Made by a program: the position numbers and the translations under genes. Below are positions 8,286-16,095 of a stretch of DNA of 34,891 nucleotides, piece by piece. Under the pieces are notes generated by a model that was not told the origin of the DNA, did no database searches, and saw only the letters and a program-made list of their open reading frames with translations. Each line of letters starts with the position of its first letter. Position 1 is the first letter of the stretch. This DNA comes from Sulfurimonas sp. GTDB lineage: Bacteria > Campylobacterota > Campylobacteria > Campylobacterales > Sulfurimonadaceae. The stretch lies in NCBI GenBank assembly GCA_027060825.1, contig JALSWC010000216.1, positions 1 through 34,891 of the forward strand, written 5' to 3'.

Positions 8286-9815
8286 ATGGAACACACTGCT
8301 TTACTCGTTGACTGGTCACGCGCGCAGTTTGCACTCACTGCACTCTACCACTGGCTATTCGTACCACTTACTTTAGGTTTGACATTTATAGTCGCAATTA
8401 TGGAGACTATATATGTAAAGACTGGAGATGAAAAGTGGAAAACTATTACAAGATACTGGATGGGGCTTTTAGCAATTAACTTTGCAATCGGTCTTGCTAC
8501 TGGTATTATTATGGAATTTCAATTTGGTACCAACTGGTCAAACTACTCTTGGATAGTTGGAGATATTTTTGGAGCACCACTTGCTATTGAAGGGCTTATG
8601 GCTTTCTTTATGGAGTCAACATTCTTCGCCGTTATGTTCTTTGGCTGGAATAAAGTAAGTAAAAAGATGCACCTTACTTCTACATGGCTTGTAGCTATTG
8701 GTTCAAATCTTTCTGCACTTTGGATTTTATTAGCAAATGGCTGGATGCAGCACCCTGTAGGGATGCAATTTAATCCAGATACTGCAAGAAATGAGATGCA
8801 CAATTTCTGGGAAATTCTTTTTAACCCAAATGGAGTGAGTAAATTTTTACACACTGTTAGTAGTGGTTATGTTCTCGCTTCCCTCTTTGTAATTGGTATT
8901 AGTGCTTGGTATCTTTTGAAAAAAAGAGATACAGAATTTGCAAGACGAAGCATCATTGTAGCTTCAAGTTTTGGTCTTCTTGCTTCTATGTACCTCATCA
9001 CAACAGGGGATCAATCTGCACACCAAGTAGCACTTAGTCAACCTATGAAACTTGCATCAATGGAAGGTCTCTATAAAGGTAAAGATAAAGCAGGAATTGT
9101 TGCTTTTGGTCTTTTAAACAATTCAAAAGAAATCGGTGATAAAAAAGAAACTTTTGACTTTAAAGTTGAAATTCCAGATGCACTTTCATTCTTAGCTTAC
9201 CATAACACAAATTCCTTTGTAGCAGGAATTGATGACCTAGTTTATGGAAATCCAAAACATAACATTATGTCAGTGCGTGAAAAAATGAAAATGGGCAAAG
9301 TAGCCGTTACTGCATTAGGCGAATATAAAACATATAAAAAAGAGCATGATAAAGTACATGCACAAGAAGCTCTTAAAACATTTCAAGCAAATGAAAAATA
9401 TATGGGCTATGGTTACTTAAAAAAACCTACTGATGCAGTACCAAGTGTCGCTCTTGTATTTTATAGCTTCCACACAATGGTTGGACTTGGTTCTTGGTTC
9501 TTAATTTTATTTATTATTACTCTTTACTATAGTATGAGAAATAAATTACATACAAAAAGATGGATTCAATATCTTGCACTTTTTACACTTCCATTTGGAT
9601 GGGTAGCACAAGAGACAGGATGGATTACAGCAGAAGCAGGTCGTCAACCTTGGGCTATTCAGGGTTTACTTCCAGTAGGTATGGCAACTTCAAATGTAGC
9701 TGCAACGAGCGTTATTATTACTTTTGGGCTCTTTGCTATTCTTTTTACATCACTTCTTATTGCAGAAGTCAGAATTATGCTCAAACAAATAAAAACCGGA
9801 CCGGAGGGACACTAA
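8286..9815 (+). CDS. cydA: Cytochrome bd quinol oxidase subunit I
   Basis: CydA is 509 residues with about nine membrane helices. It carries the haems and the quinol site of the bd oxidase, which reduces oxygen to water at high affinity. By alignment from memory to E. coli CydA, His22 (ALTALYHWLFVPLTLG) matches His19 for haem b595/d, His189 (KFLHTVSSGYV) matches His186 and Met398 (FHTMVGLG) matches Met393 for haem b558. Glu102 and Glu110 match the proton-path glutamates. In the Q-loop, Lys255 and Glu260 (QPMKLASMEG) match the quinol-binding pair, and EAGRQPW (450-456) is present. Every key residue checked is intact. It has a strong AAGGAG and is followed by cydB after one base. Confidence 0.97.
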   Translation: MEHTALLVDWSRAQFALTALYHWLFVPLTLGLTFIVAIMETIYVKTGDEKWKTITRYWMGLLAINFAIGLATGIIMEFQFGTNWSNYSWIVGDIFGAPLAIEGLMAFFMESTFFAVMFFGWNKVSKKMHLTSTWLVAIGSNLSALWILLANGWMQHPVGMQFNPDTARNEMHNFWEILFNPNGVSKFLHTVSSGYVLASLFVIGISAWYLLKKRDTEFARRSIIVASSFGLLASMYLITTGDQSAHQVALSQPMKLASMEGLYKGKDKAGIVAFGLLNNSKEIGDKKETFDFKVEIPDALSFLAYHNTNSFVAGIDDLVYGNPKHNIMSVREKMKMGKVAVTALGEYKTYKKEHDKVHAQEALKTFQANEKYMGYGYLKKPTDAVPSVALVFYSFHTMVGLGSWFLILFIITLYYSMRNKLHTKRWIQYLALFTLPFGWVAQETGWITAEAGRQPWAIQGLLPVGMATSNVAATSVIITFGLFAILFTSLLIAEVRIMLKQIKTGPEGH

Positions 9816-9816
9816 G

Positions 9817-10935
9817 ATGAATTTACTAACTTTACAAGAATACTGGTGGTTTTTAGTAAGCGTCATAGGCGCTCTATTTGTCTTTATGATGTTTGTACAA
9901 GGTGGTCAAACACTCCTTTATAGACTTGGACATACAGAAGATGAAAGAGACTTGATCATTAACTCTCTTGGACGAAAATGGGAGATTACTTTTACTATGC
10001 TCGTTATGTTTGGTGGTGCACTTTTTGCTGCATTCCCACTCTTTTATGCTGTAAGTTTTGGTGGTGCATATTTTGTTTGGATGGCAATTCTATTTTGTTT
10101 TATCATTCAAGCAGTTGCATACGAGTACAGAAAAAAAGCAGCTAACTTTTATGGAGAAAAATTTTATGAAACACTTCTCTATATCAATGGTTCACTTGGT
10201 ATTTTTCTTGTTGGTGTAGCCGTTGGAACACTTTTTACAGGTGGAAATTTTGTAGTAAATAGCTCACACCTTTCACACTGGACAATGCAAAGCTACGGTT
10301 TAGAAGCACTACTGAATCCTTTTAATGTTGCGTTTGGATTGATGCTTGTTTTTCTCTCTCGTATGCAAGCAGGGCTTTACTTTTTAAACTCTCTTGATGC
10401 TCCTGCAATTATAGACAGAATCAAAAAAGTAGTAACAGTAAACTTTATTATGTTTTTAATCTTATTTTTATTTGTTGTTGGGATGATTTTATTTCAAAAA
10501 GGTTTAGTTTATAATCCATTAACAGGTATTGTAAGTGTAAAAAGTATGAAATTTCTTCATAGCTTTTTAGATATGCCAATCTTGATTGTTTTTTTAGTTG
10601 TAGGTGTTGTTTCTTTACTTTGGGGTGTTTTCATCGCACTTGTAAAAAGCAATGATAAAGCTATTTGGTTTACAGGTTTTGGAGTTATTGTAACTGTCAC
10701 TGTTGTTTTTCTTATTTTAGGGCTTGACAACTCAGTTTACTATCCATCACTTGCAGATATGCAAAGTTCACTCACCATTGCAAACTCTTCAGGAAGTCAC
10801 TATACACTCAGCGTTATGGCTCTTGTATCAGTTCTTGTTCCTGTTGTTGCAGGGTATATTTTCTTTGTATGGCGTTCTATGGATAGAACAAAATTAACAA
10901 TCGATGAAATCAAATCTGATTCACATCACTACTAG
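9817..10935 (+). CDS. cydB: Cytochrome bd quinol oxidase subunit II
   Basis: This 372-residue protein has about nine hydrophobic helices and is the second core subunit of cytochrome bd. CydB-like segments are the N-terminal LQEYWWFLVSVIGALFVFM, QGGQTLLYRLGHTEDERDLI, the RKWEITFTMLVMFGGALFAAFP region and FLNSLDAPAI. Sequence identity to E. coli CydB appears modest, as expected for this phylum. It starts one base after the cydA stop, with a GGAGGG ribosome binding site in the end of cydA. Its own stop codon overlaps the AGGAG that serves the following small gene. Confidence 0.93.
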   Translation: MNLLTLQEYWWFLVSVIGALFVFMMFVQGGQTLLYRLGHTEDERDLIINSLGRKWEITFTMLVMFGGALFAAFPLFYAVSFGGAYFVWMAILFCFIIQAVAYEYRKKAANFYGEKFYETLLYINGSLGIFLVGVAVGTLFTGGNFVVNSSHLSHWTMQSYGLEALLNPFNVAFGLMLVFLSRMQAGLYFLNSLDAPAIIDRIKKVVTVNFIMFLILFLFVVGMILFQKGLVYNPLTGIVSVKSMKFLHSFLDMPILIVFLVVGVVSLLWGVFIALVKSNDKAIWFTGFGVIVTVTVVFLILGLDNSVYYPSLADMQSSLTIANSSGSHYTLSVMALVSVLVPVVAGYIFFVWRSMDRTKLTIDEIKSDSHHY

Positions 10936-10943
10936 GAGATTTT

Positions 10944-11099
10944 ATGGAATATTTATCTGAAATAATTTGGTATATAACTTGGCCTATTCTTATCTATGTT
11001 GGTTTGAAATTTGTCCAATTAAACATTGAACATTTCAAACAAATGGAACGCCTTGAAGAGCTTGAAGCTCTTTATGCAGCAGATCAACTGGGGAAATAA
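10944..11099 (+). CDS. CydX-like 51-residue single-helix protein of cytochrome bd
   Basis: The translation begins MEYLSEIIWYITWPILIYVG and is 51 residues long: one hydrophobic helix (about 8-26) and then a charged helix ending RLEELEALYAADQLGK. AGGAG at 10934-10938, overlapping the cydB stop, lies five bases before the ATG. E. coli CydX (37 residues, recalled) starts with WY-x-x-W and has Glu-His after its helix. Here WY at 9-10, W at 13 and Glu29-His30 give a similar arrangement, separated by 20 instead of 23 residues from the first Trp. CydX stabilises the haem environment of CydAB. Similarity this short could be convergent, but position, topology and ribosome binding site together make it a credible third subunit. 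Confidence 0.75.
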   Translation: MEYLSEIIWYITWPILIYVGLKFVQLNIEHFKQMERLEELEALYAADQLGK

Positions 11100-11106
11100 C
11101 TTCCCC
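11090..11106. terminator. Possible hairpin at the end of the cyd operon
   Basis: GGGGAA (11090-11095) and TTCCCC (11101-11106) can form a six-pair stem around a five-base loop spanning the stop codon of the CydX-like gene. No T-run follows on either strand, so a classic intrinsic terminator is not shown. It lies in the 18-base gap between convergent genes, where termination is expected. Confidence 0.3.
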
Positions 11107-11117
11107 CGTTTATCCAT

Positions 11118-11681
11118 TTAGTTGCAATAATTTGCTAAAAGTTCGCTTTTAATGGCGTTGGAACTCTCTTCGCCTTGAAGCTTTTTTACAATTTCAAGTG
11201 CAAAACAGATGGCAGTTGCAGGACCCCGAGAGGTCATAACATTTGCATCTTCTACCACCATCGTTTTGTCACCCATATAACCCTCTTTTCTTATCTCCTC
11301 TTCTACAGAAGGGTAACAAGTATATTTTTCTTTTAAAACACCCGCTTTATTAAGAGCAAACGGTGCAGCACAAATAGCGCCGATATTTTTACCTTTTGCA
11401 TCCATTTCACGCAAGATATTTTGCACATTTTTATCATCTGCGAGTGCATGCGTACCATCCCATCCTCCAGGAAGAACAATCATATCAAGTTCATCTGCAT
11501 TTATATCTTTTACCTCTACATCAGCCTCAATGCTAATACCATTTGCGCCTTTTACCAGCATTTTTTTATTTAAAGAAGCTACTATCACTTCTATCTCTGC
11601 GCGTCTGAGAACATCTATAATGCTTACCGCCTCTATCTCTTCAAATCCACTTGCGAGTGGTACTAAAACTTTTATACGCAT
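11118..11681 (-). CDS. DJ-1/PfpI family protein
   Basis: This 187-residue protein of the class I glutamine amidotransferase-like fold resembles YajL/ThiJ/DJ-1. It begins MRIKVLVPLASGFEEIEAVS with the conserved Glu17, has LPGGWDGTHAL (about 70-80), and carries the nucleophile elbow GAICAAPFAL with Cys104. TSRGPATAICFALEIV near the C-terminus is also typical. Family members act as chaperones, glyoxalase- or deglycase-type enzymes or oxidative stress sensors; which applies here cannot be read from sequence. It is a single gene convergent with the cyd operon and divergent from pyrD. Confidence 0.9.
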   Translation of the reverse strand: MRIKVLVPLASGFEEIEAVSIIDVLRRAEIEVIVASLNKKMLVKGANGISIEADVEVKDINADELDMIVLPGGWDGTHALADDKNVQNILREMDAKGKNIGAICAAPFALNKAGVLKEKYTCYPSVEEEIRKEGYMGDKTMVVEDANVMTSRGPATAICFALEIVKKLQGEESSNAIKSELLANYCN

Positions 11682-11753
11682 AACATATCCTTTATTTTTT
11701 AGCTATTTTACTACAAATTTAGCAAAATTAAAACTCTGTAACCTTTTTTTAAG

Positions 11754-11759
11754 TATAAT
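11754..11759 (+). promoter_or_regulatory. Predicted -10 element of pyrD
   Basis: TATAAT lies 27 bases before the pyrD start within AAGTATAATCAC, preceded by a run of seven T bases (11744-11750). T-rich sequence upstream of a good -10, without a clear -35, is the usual sigma-70 promoter form in this phylum. Confidence 0.55.
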
Positions 11760-11786
11760 CACTTAATTTTAATTAAATGGATAATT

Positions 11787-12845
11787 ATGCTAAATTATGA
11801 TTTTATAAAACCATATCTTTTTAAACTACAACCAGAAAATGCACACCATATTGCAGAGTGTGTGTTGCGTTTACCAAATATCTGTCAAATTCCTTTTAAT
11901 CCTTTTTTAGAGTCTCATTTTATAAAAGATGACTCTCTTCAACAAGAGATTTTTAGTCGTACATTTTACAATCCTATCGGACTCGGTGCAGGATTTGATA
12001 AAAATGCGACAATGATACGAGGCATCCAAATACTTGGATTTGGTTTTACAGAAATTGGAACCGTTACACCAAAGCCACAAGCGGGAAATCCAAAACCGAG
12101 GATGTTTCGTCATGTAGAAGAGCAAAGCATACAAAATGCAATGGGCTTTAATAATGATGGAGCCTACAAAGTTGTAAAACGCCTTAAAAAACGCTACCCT
12201 TTTACAACGCCTATTGGTGTAAACATCGGGAAGAACAAAATCACATCTGAAAAAGAGGCCATAAATGACTACACACATCTTATTAAAGCTTTTAATGGCT
12301 TAGGGGATTACTTCGTTATCAATATCTCTTCGCCAAACACCCCAGGCTTGCGTGATTTGCAAAATGAAGCATTTATCACTCAACTTTTTGCTGAAGCAAA
12401 AAAGCTAACAGATATGCCCATTTTACTTAAAATTGCTCCAGATATGGAAGTAGAAGATGCAGTAGCCCTTACAAAAATGGCAGTAGAAAAAGGAGCAGAT
12501 GGCATCATCGCTACAAATACAACCATAGACTACTCCCTTGTAAAACATCCTAAAAATATTGGTGGGCTTAGTGGTGCCGTGCTGAAAGAGAAGAGCTTTA
12601 AAATCTTCGATGCAATAGCAAAAGAGCTTTATGGAAAAACAGTGCTTATCTCCGTGGGTGGAATTGACTCTGCAAAAGAAGCATACCGACGCATAAAAGC
12701 AGGTGCAAACCTTGTGCAAATTCTCAGTGGAATGGTATTTCATGGACCAGATATGATAATGAATATAAACAAAGAGCTTATAGAACTCCTTAAAGCAGAT
12801 GGGTTTAAAAACATTACAGAGGCAATAGGAAGCGACAGAAAATAA
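11787..12845 (+). CDS. pyrD: Dihydroorotate dehydrogenase (quinone), class 2
   Basis: This 352-residue flavoenzyme oxidises dihydroorotate to orotate in pyrimidine synthesis and passes electrons to quinone. The N-terminal amphipathic membrane-binding region (FIKPYLFKLQPENAHHIAE) marks class 2. Further signatures are YNPIGLGAGFDKNA, EIGTVTPKPQAGNPKPRMFR, NISSPNTPGLRDLQ with the class 2 catalytic Ser in SSPNT, LLKIAPDM, ATNTTIDY and SVGGIDSAKEAYRRIKAGA. A start at ATG 11787 gives the expected N-terminus. The stop overlaps the next start by one base (TAATG). The pyrD-peptidase-dapA order matches C. jejuni. Confidence 0.97.
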   Translation: MLNYDFIKPYLFKLQPENAHHIAECVLRLPNICQIPFNPFLESHFIKDDSLQQEIFSRTFYNPIGLGAGFDKNATMIRGIQILGFGFTEIGTVTPKPQAGNPKPRMFRHVEEQSIQNAMGFNNDGAYKVVKRLKKRYPFTTPIGVNIGKNKITSEKEAINDYTHLIKAFNGLGDYFVINISSPNTPGLRDLQNEAFITQLFAEAKKLTDMPILLKIAPDMEVEDAVALTKMAVEKGADGIIATNTTIDYSLVKHPKNIGGLSGAVLKEKSFKIFDAIAKELYGKTVLISVGGIDSAKEAYRRIKAGANLVQILSGMVFHGPDMIMNINKELIELLKADGFKNITEAIGSDRK

Positions 12846-14137
12846 TGAAATTTTTTTTAACAATATTACTAATAACAGGAACACTCATGGCATCATCACT
12901 CCCAAAGTATGAAACAAAAACACTCAAAAATGGACTACAAATTGTAGTCATTCCCCTCCATAATCATTCAGATGTTATCTCAACAGACATCTTTTACAAA
13001 GTAGGAAGCCGTAATGAAGTAATGGGCAAAACAGGCATTGCACATATGCTTGAACATATGAACTTCAAAAGTACAAAAAATCTTAAAGCAGGTGAATTTG
13101 ACCGAGATGTAAAAAGTGTTGGTGGTGTAAATAATGCTTCAACAAGTTTTGATTATACACATTACTTTATAAAATCAAGCAGTGAAAATCTGAAAACTTC
13201 TGTCGATCTTTTTGCAGAACTTATGCAAAATCTTAGCCTAAAAGATAAAGAGTTCCAACCAGAAAGAAATGTCGTTATGGAAGAGAGACGATGGAGAACA
13301 GACAACTCACCACTTGGCTACTTGTACTTTAGACTCTTTAACAATGCCTACATCTACCACCCATACCACTGGACTCCTATTGGGTTTGCAAATGACATAA
13401 AAACATGGACAATTAACGACATAAGAAAATTCCATAAAACTTACTACCAACCACAAAATGCTGTTCTAATGGTAACAGGTGATGTTAATCCTAAAGATGT
13501 TTTTAAAGAAGCAAAAGCTGCGTTTGGGAAGATAAAAAATCATGGGAAAATTCCGAAAGTCAAATTTATTGAACCTAAACAAGATGGTGCAAAGAGAGTA
13601 ATAATCCATAAAGATAGCGAAGTTGAAATGCTTGCTATCACTTTTCATATTCCAAACTTTAAAGACCCAGACCAAGTGACATTGAGTGTCATTTCTGAGA
13701 TTTTATACTCTGGAAAAAGCTCACGCCTCTACAAAGACCTTGTAGATAAAAAACGCCTTGTAAACTCTATTTATGCTTATAATATGGAAAATACCGATCC
13801 AGGACTTTTTATATTTATGGCAACTTGTAATCCAGGGGTAAAAGCTGAGACAGTAGAAAAAGAGCTTATAAAAGAGATAAACAAAATGAAAACTACAAAA
13901 GTGACAAAAGCAGAGCTTGAAAAAGTAAAAATAAATACAAAATCTGACTTTATCTACTCCTTAGAGAGTTCAACTTCTGTGGCAAATCTCTTTGGAAGTT
14001 ATCTTGTTCGTGGTGATGTAAAGCCACTCTTAAACTATGAAGAGAATGTCAATAAAATCACACCAGAAAAAGTACAAGAGGTTGCAAATAAATATTTTGA
14101 TTTCAATACTTCAACTACGGTTATTTTGAAAAAATAA
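12845..14137 (+). CDS. M16 family zinc peptidase, exported
   Basis: This 430-residue protein has a signal peptide (FFLTILLITGTLMASS, residues 3-18), so it is probably periplasmic. The catalytic HxxEH is HMLEH, His67 to His71, with Glu70 as the base. A downstream glutamate in ERNVVMEERRWRTD is the likely third zinc ligand. The C-terminal half (GKSSRLYKDLVDKKRLVNSIY and later) is the inactive M16 repeat. Length fits single-chain two-domain bacterial M16B peptidases. The substrate is unknown. It is translationally coupled to pyrD by a TAATG overlap, although no functional link is evident. Confidence 0.93.
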   Translation: MKFFLTILLITGTLMASSLPKYETKTLKNGLQIVVIPLHNHSDVISTDIFYKVGSRNEVMGKTGIAHMLEHMNFKSTKNLKAGEFDRDVKSVGGVNNASTSFDYTHYFIKSSSENLKTSVDLFAELMQNLSLKDKEFQPERNVVMEERRWRTDNSPLGYLYFRLFNNAYIYHPYHWTPIGFANDIKTWTINDIRKFHKTYYQPQNAVLMVTGDVNPKDVFKEAKAAFGKIKNHGKIPKVKFIEPKQDGAKRVIIHKDSEVEMLAITFHIPNFKDPDQVTLSVISEILYSGKSSRLYKDLVDKKRLVNSIYAYNMENTDPGLFIFMATCNPGVKAETVEKELIKEINKMKTTKVTKAELEKVKINTKSDFIYSLESSTSVANLFGSYLVRGDVKPLLNYEENVNKITPEKVQEVANKYFDFNTSTTVILKK

Positions 14138-14148
14138 GATATTTCAGC

Positions 14149-14154
14149 TATAAT
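14149..14154 (+). promoter_or_regulatory. Predicted -10 element of dapA
   Basis: TATAAT within GCTATAATTACT ends 29 bases before the dapA start, just after the M16 gene. A ribosome binding site AAAGG follows at about 14170. No convincing -35 is present. Confidence 0.5.
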
Positions 14155-14183
14155 TACTCTTATTATTTTAAAGGCTAAACAAA

Positions 14184-15077
14184 ATGAATTTAGTTACAGG
14201 TTCTTCAACCGCACTTATAACTCCATTTAAAAATGGAAAACTCGATGAGCAGACTTACGCTGCTTTAATACAACGCCAAATTAACAATGGTATGGATGCA
14301 GTATGCCCTGTTGGAACAACTGGTGAGAGTGCTACACTCACACATGATGAGCATAAACGATGTATTGAAATAGCTGTAGAAGTTTGTAAAGGTACAAATA
14401 CAAAAGTTCTTGCAGGTGCAGGAAGCAATGCAACTCATGAGGCAATAGAGATAGCAAAACATGCACAAAGTTGTGGTGTTGATGCTATTTTTTCTGTTTC
14501 ACCATACTACAATAAACCTTCACAAGAGGGTCTTTACCAACACTACAAAGCAATCGCTGAGGCAGTGAGTGAACTTCCTTTTATGCTCTACAATGTCCCA
14601 GGTCGTACAGGTGTGGACATCTCAGCAGATACAACTATCCGTCTTTTTGATGATGTTAAAAATATTTATGGTGTTAAAGAGGCTACTGGAAGTTTAGAGC
14701 GTACAGTTGAGCTTTTATCTCGTCGTCCTGAACTAAAAGTCTTTTCTGGTGATGATGCCATTGACTACCCTATTTTAGCAAATGGTGGTGCTGGTGTTAC
14801 TTCTGTTACTTCAAACCTTATGCCAGACCTCAAATCAGCACTTGTAAAAAAAGCACTTAGTGGTGATTTTGAAGAAGCAAGAGAGATAAATAACAAACTC
14901 TACCCTCTTAACAAAGTAATGTTTTGTGAAGCGAATCCTATTCCTGTAAAAGCAGCAATGTACATAGCAGGATTAACTGAGACTTTAGAGTACAGACTTC
15001 CATTAGTTGCTCCAAGCACAGAAAATATGAAAAAAATTGAAGAAGTAATGAAAAACTACGAGATAAAAGGATTATAA
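14184..15077 (+). CDS. dapA: 4-hydroxy-tetrahydrodipicolinate synthase
   Basis: This 297-residue TIM-barrel enzyme condenses pyruvate and aspartate semialdehyde in the lysine/diaminopimelate pathway. It has GTTGESATLTHDEH (about 44-57), SPYYNKPSQEGLYQHY (106-121), the catalytic Tyr136 in LYNVPGRTG and the Schiff-base Lys165 in YGVKEATGS. All expected catalytic residues are present. Diaminopimelate feeds the tripeptide substrate of MurF. It starts after its own predicted promoter and is followed one base later by fabL, as in C. jejuni (Cj0806-Cj0807). Confidence 0.97.
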   Translation: MNLVTGSSTALITPFKNGKLDEQTYAALIQRQINNGMDAVCPVGTTGESATLTHDEHKRCIEIAVEVCKGTNTKVLAGAGSNATHEAIEIAKHAQSCGVDAIFSVSPYYNKPSQEGLYQHYKAIAEAVSELPFMLYNVPGRTGVDISADTTIRLFDDVKNIYGVKEATGSLERTVELLSRRPELKVFSGDDAIDYPILANGGAGVTSVTSNLMPDLKSALVKKALSGDFEEAREINNKLYPLNKVMFCEANPIPVKAAMYIAGLTETLEYRLPLVAPSTENMKKIEEVMKNYEIKGL

Positions 15078-15078
15078 T

Positions 15079-15855
15079 ATGACAGATATGAAAGGCAAAA
15101 CTCTATTTATTAGCGGTGGAACACGAGGCATTGGAAAAGCAATTGTTTATGCTTTTGCAAAAGAGGGATGCAATGTTGCGTTTACTTACGCTTCAAGTAC
15201 AGATACCGCAACGCAAATTATCGCAGATATTGAATCCACTTATGGGGTAAAGTGCCGTGCTTATAAACTTGACATATTAGAACCTACTACATATAAAGAT
15301 GTTTACAAAGAATTTGATGAAGATTTTGACAGACTTGACTACTTCATCTCAAACGCAATCATCTCTGGTCGTGCAGTTGTTGGTGGTTTTGGTCCATTTA
15401 TGCGTCTTAAACCTCGTGGACTTGACAACATCTACACTGCAACTGTTGATGCGTTTGTAGTGGGTGCTCAAGAGGCCGCAAAACGAATGGAAAAAGTTGG
15501 TGGTGGTTCTATCATCTCTATGAGTTCTACTGGAAATCTTGTTTACACTCCAAACTATGCGGGACATGGTACAAACAAAGCAGCAGTAGAAGCAATGGTA
15601 CGCTATGCTGCCGCTGAACTTGGTGAGAAAAACATTAGAGTAAACGCAGTGAGCGGTGGTCCAATAGACACAGACGCACTCAAAGCATTTCCTAATTATG
15701 AAGAGGTAAAATCTGAAGTAGTCCGTCGTTCACCACTCTCACGAATGGGCGTTCCTGAAGATTTAACAGGTGCTTGTAAATTTTTATGTTCTATGGAATG
15801 TTCTTGGCTAACAGGTCAAACAATCGTTGTTGATGGTGGCACTACTTTTCAGTAG
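15079..15855 (+). CDS. fabL: Enoyl-ACP reductase, FabL-type SDR
   Basis: This 258-residue short-chain dehydrogenase/reductase has the Rossmann motif SGGTRGIGKAI (about 12-22) and the active-site stretch SMSSTGNLVYTPNYAGHGTN followed by KAAVEAMVRY. The VNAVSGGPIDTDALKAFPN segment closely matches B. subtilis FabL (recalled as VNAVSGGAIDTDALKHFPN), as do the positions of the catalytic Tyr and Lys. FabL reduces enoyl-ACP with NADPH in the last step of each fatty acid elongation cycle. It differs from FabI and is less sensitive to triclosan in Bacillus; whether that holds here is unknown. Whether the genome also carries fabI cannot be seen. An SDR of other specificity is the alternative. Confidence 0.82.
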   Translation: MTDMKGKTLFISGGTRGIGKAIVYAFAKEGCNVAFTYASSTDTATQIIADIESTYGVKCRAYKLDILEPTTYKDVYKEFDEDFDRLDYFISNAIISGRAVVGGFGPFMRLKPRGLDNIYTATVDAFVVGAQEAAKRMEKVGGGSIISMSSTGNLVYTPNYAGHGTNKAAVEAMVRYAAAELGEKNIRVNAVSGGPIDTDALKAFPNYEEVKSEVVRRSPLSRMGVPEDLTGACKFLCSMECSWLTGQTIVVDGGTTFQ

Positions 15856-15876
15856 TCACGATTTTTTGATCCAACT

Positions 15877-15901
15877 TTCACAAGTACCTAATGCTTGTGA
15901 A
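15877..15901. repeat. Inverted repeat between convergent ends
   Basis: TTCACAAG (15877-15884) and CTTGTGAA (15894-15901) form a perfect eight-pair stem with a nine-base loop. It lies after fabL and overlaps the end of the 42-residue minus-strand ORF. There is no T-run after it on either strand, so a terminator role is possible but not proven. Confidence 0.4.
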
Positions 15902-16016
15902 GTCTCTCTTGGCATATAGACAATTTTTTCTCTAGTGTTTTCGCTTCTTGTTTTGTGATTATATGATGTACTAACGCATCTTCTACGGCTGATTTTGTAA
16001 GATAAGCATGTTTCAT
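15888..16016 (-). CDS. Small hypothetical ORF, 42 residues
   Basis: This frame starts at ATG (complement of 16014-16016), about six bases after AGGAAAA, and translates as MKHAYLTKSAVEDALVHHII then TKQEAKTLEKKLSICQERLHKH. It is short, charged, likely helical, and has no membrane segment. I do not recognise it. The good ribosome binding site and the 240-base gap with no other gene support it being real, but length alone gives little statistical weight. It could also be the surviving start of a longer gene. The inverted repeat at 15877-15901 overlaps its stop. Confidence 0.4.
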   Translation of the reverse strand: MKHAYLTKSAVEDALVHHIITKQEAKTLEKKLSICQERLHKH

Positions 16017-16095
16017 GATTTTTTCCTTATTTGTAATTTTTGATTATAAAATTATTACATATATAAAACAATGAAAATATAATGATAATCTTAAC

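Noticed and set aside
9560-9820. Frame-shifted ORF of 86 codons inside cydA
   Set aside because: cydA continues without interruption through this part with its conserved EAGRQPW motif, so the other frame is a shadow.
11090-11106. Strong intrinsic terminator after the cyd operon
   Set aside because: A six-pair G-C rich stem exists but no T-run follows on either strand, so it is listed only as a low-confidence hairpin.
12423-12884. Minus-strand ORF of 153 codons opposite the end of pyrD
   Set aside because: Its product is rich in Cys, Phe and Tyr, typical of an antisense frame of AT-rich coding DNA, and it covers the conserved pyrD barrel.
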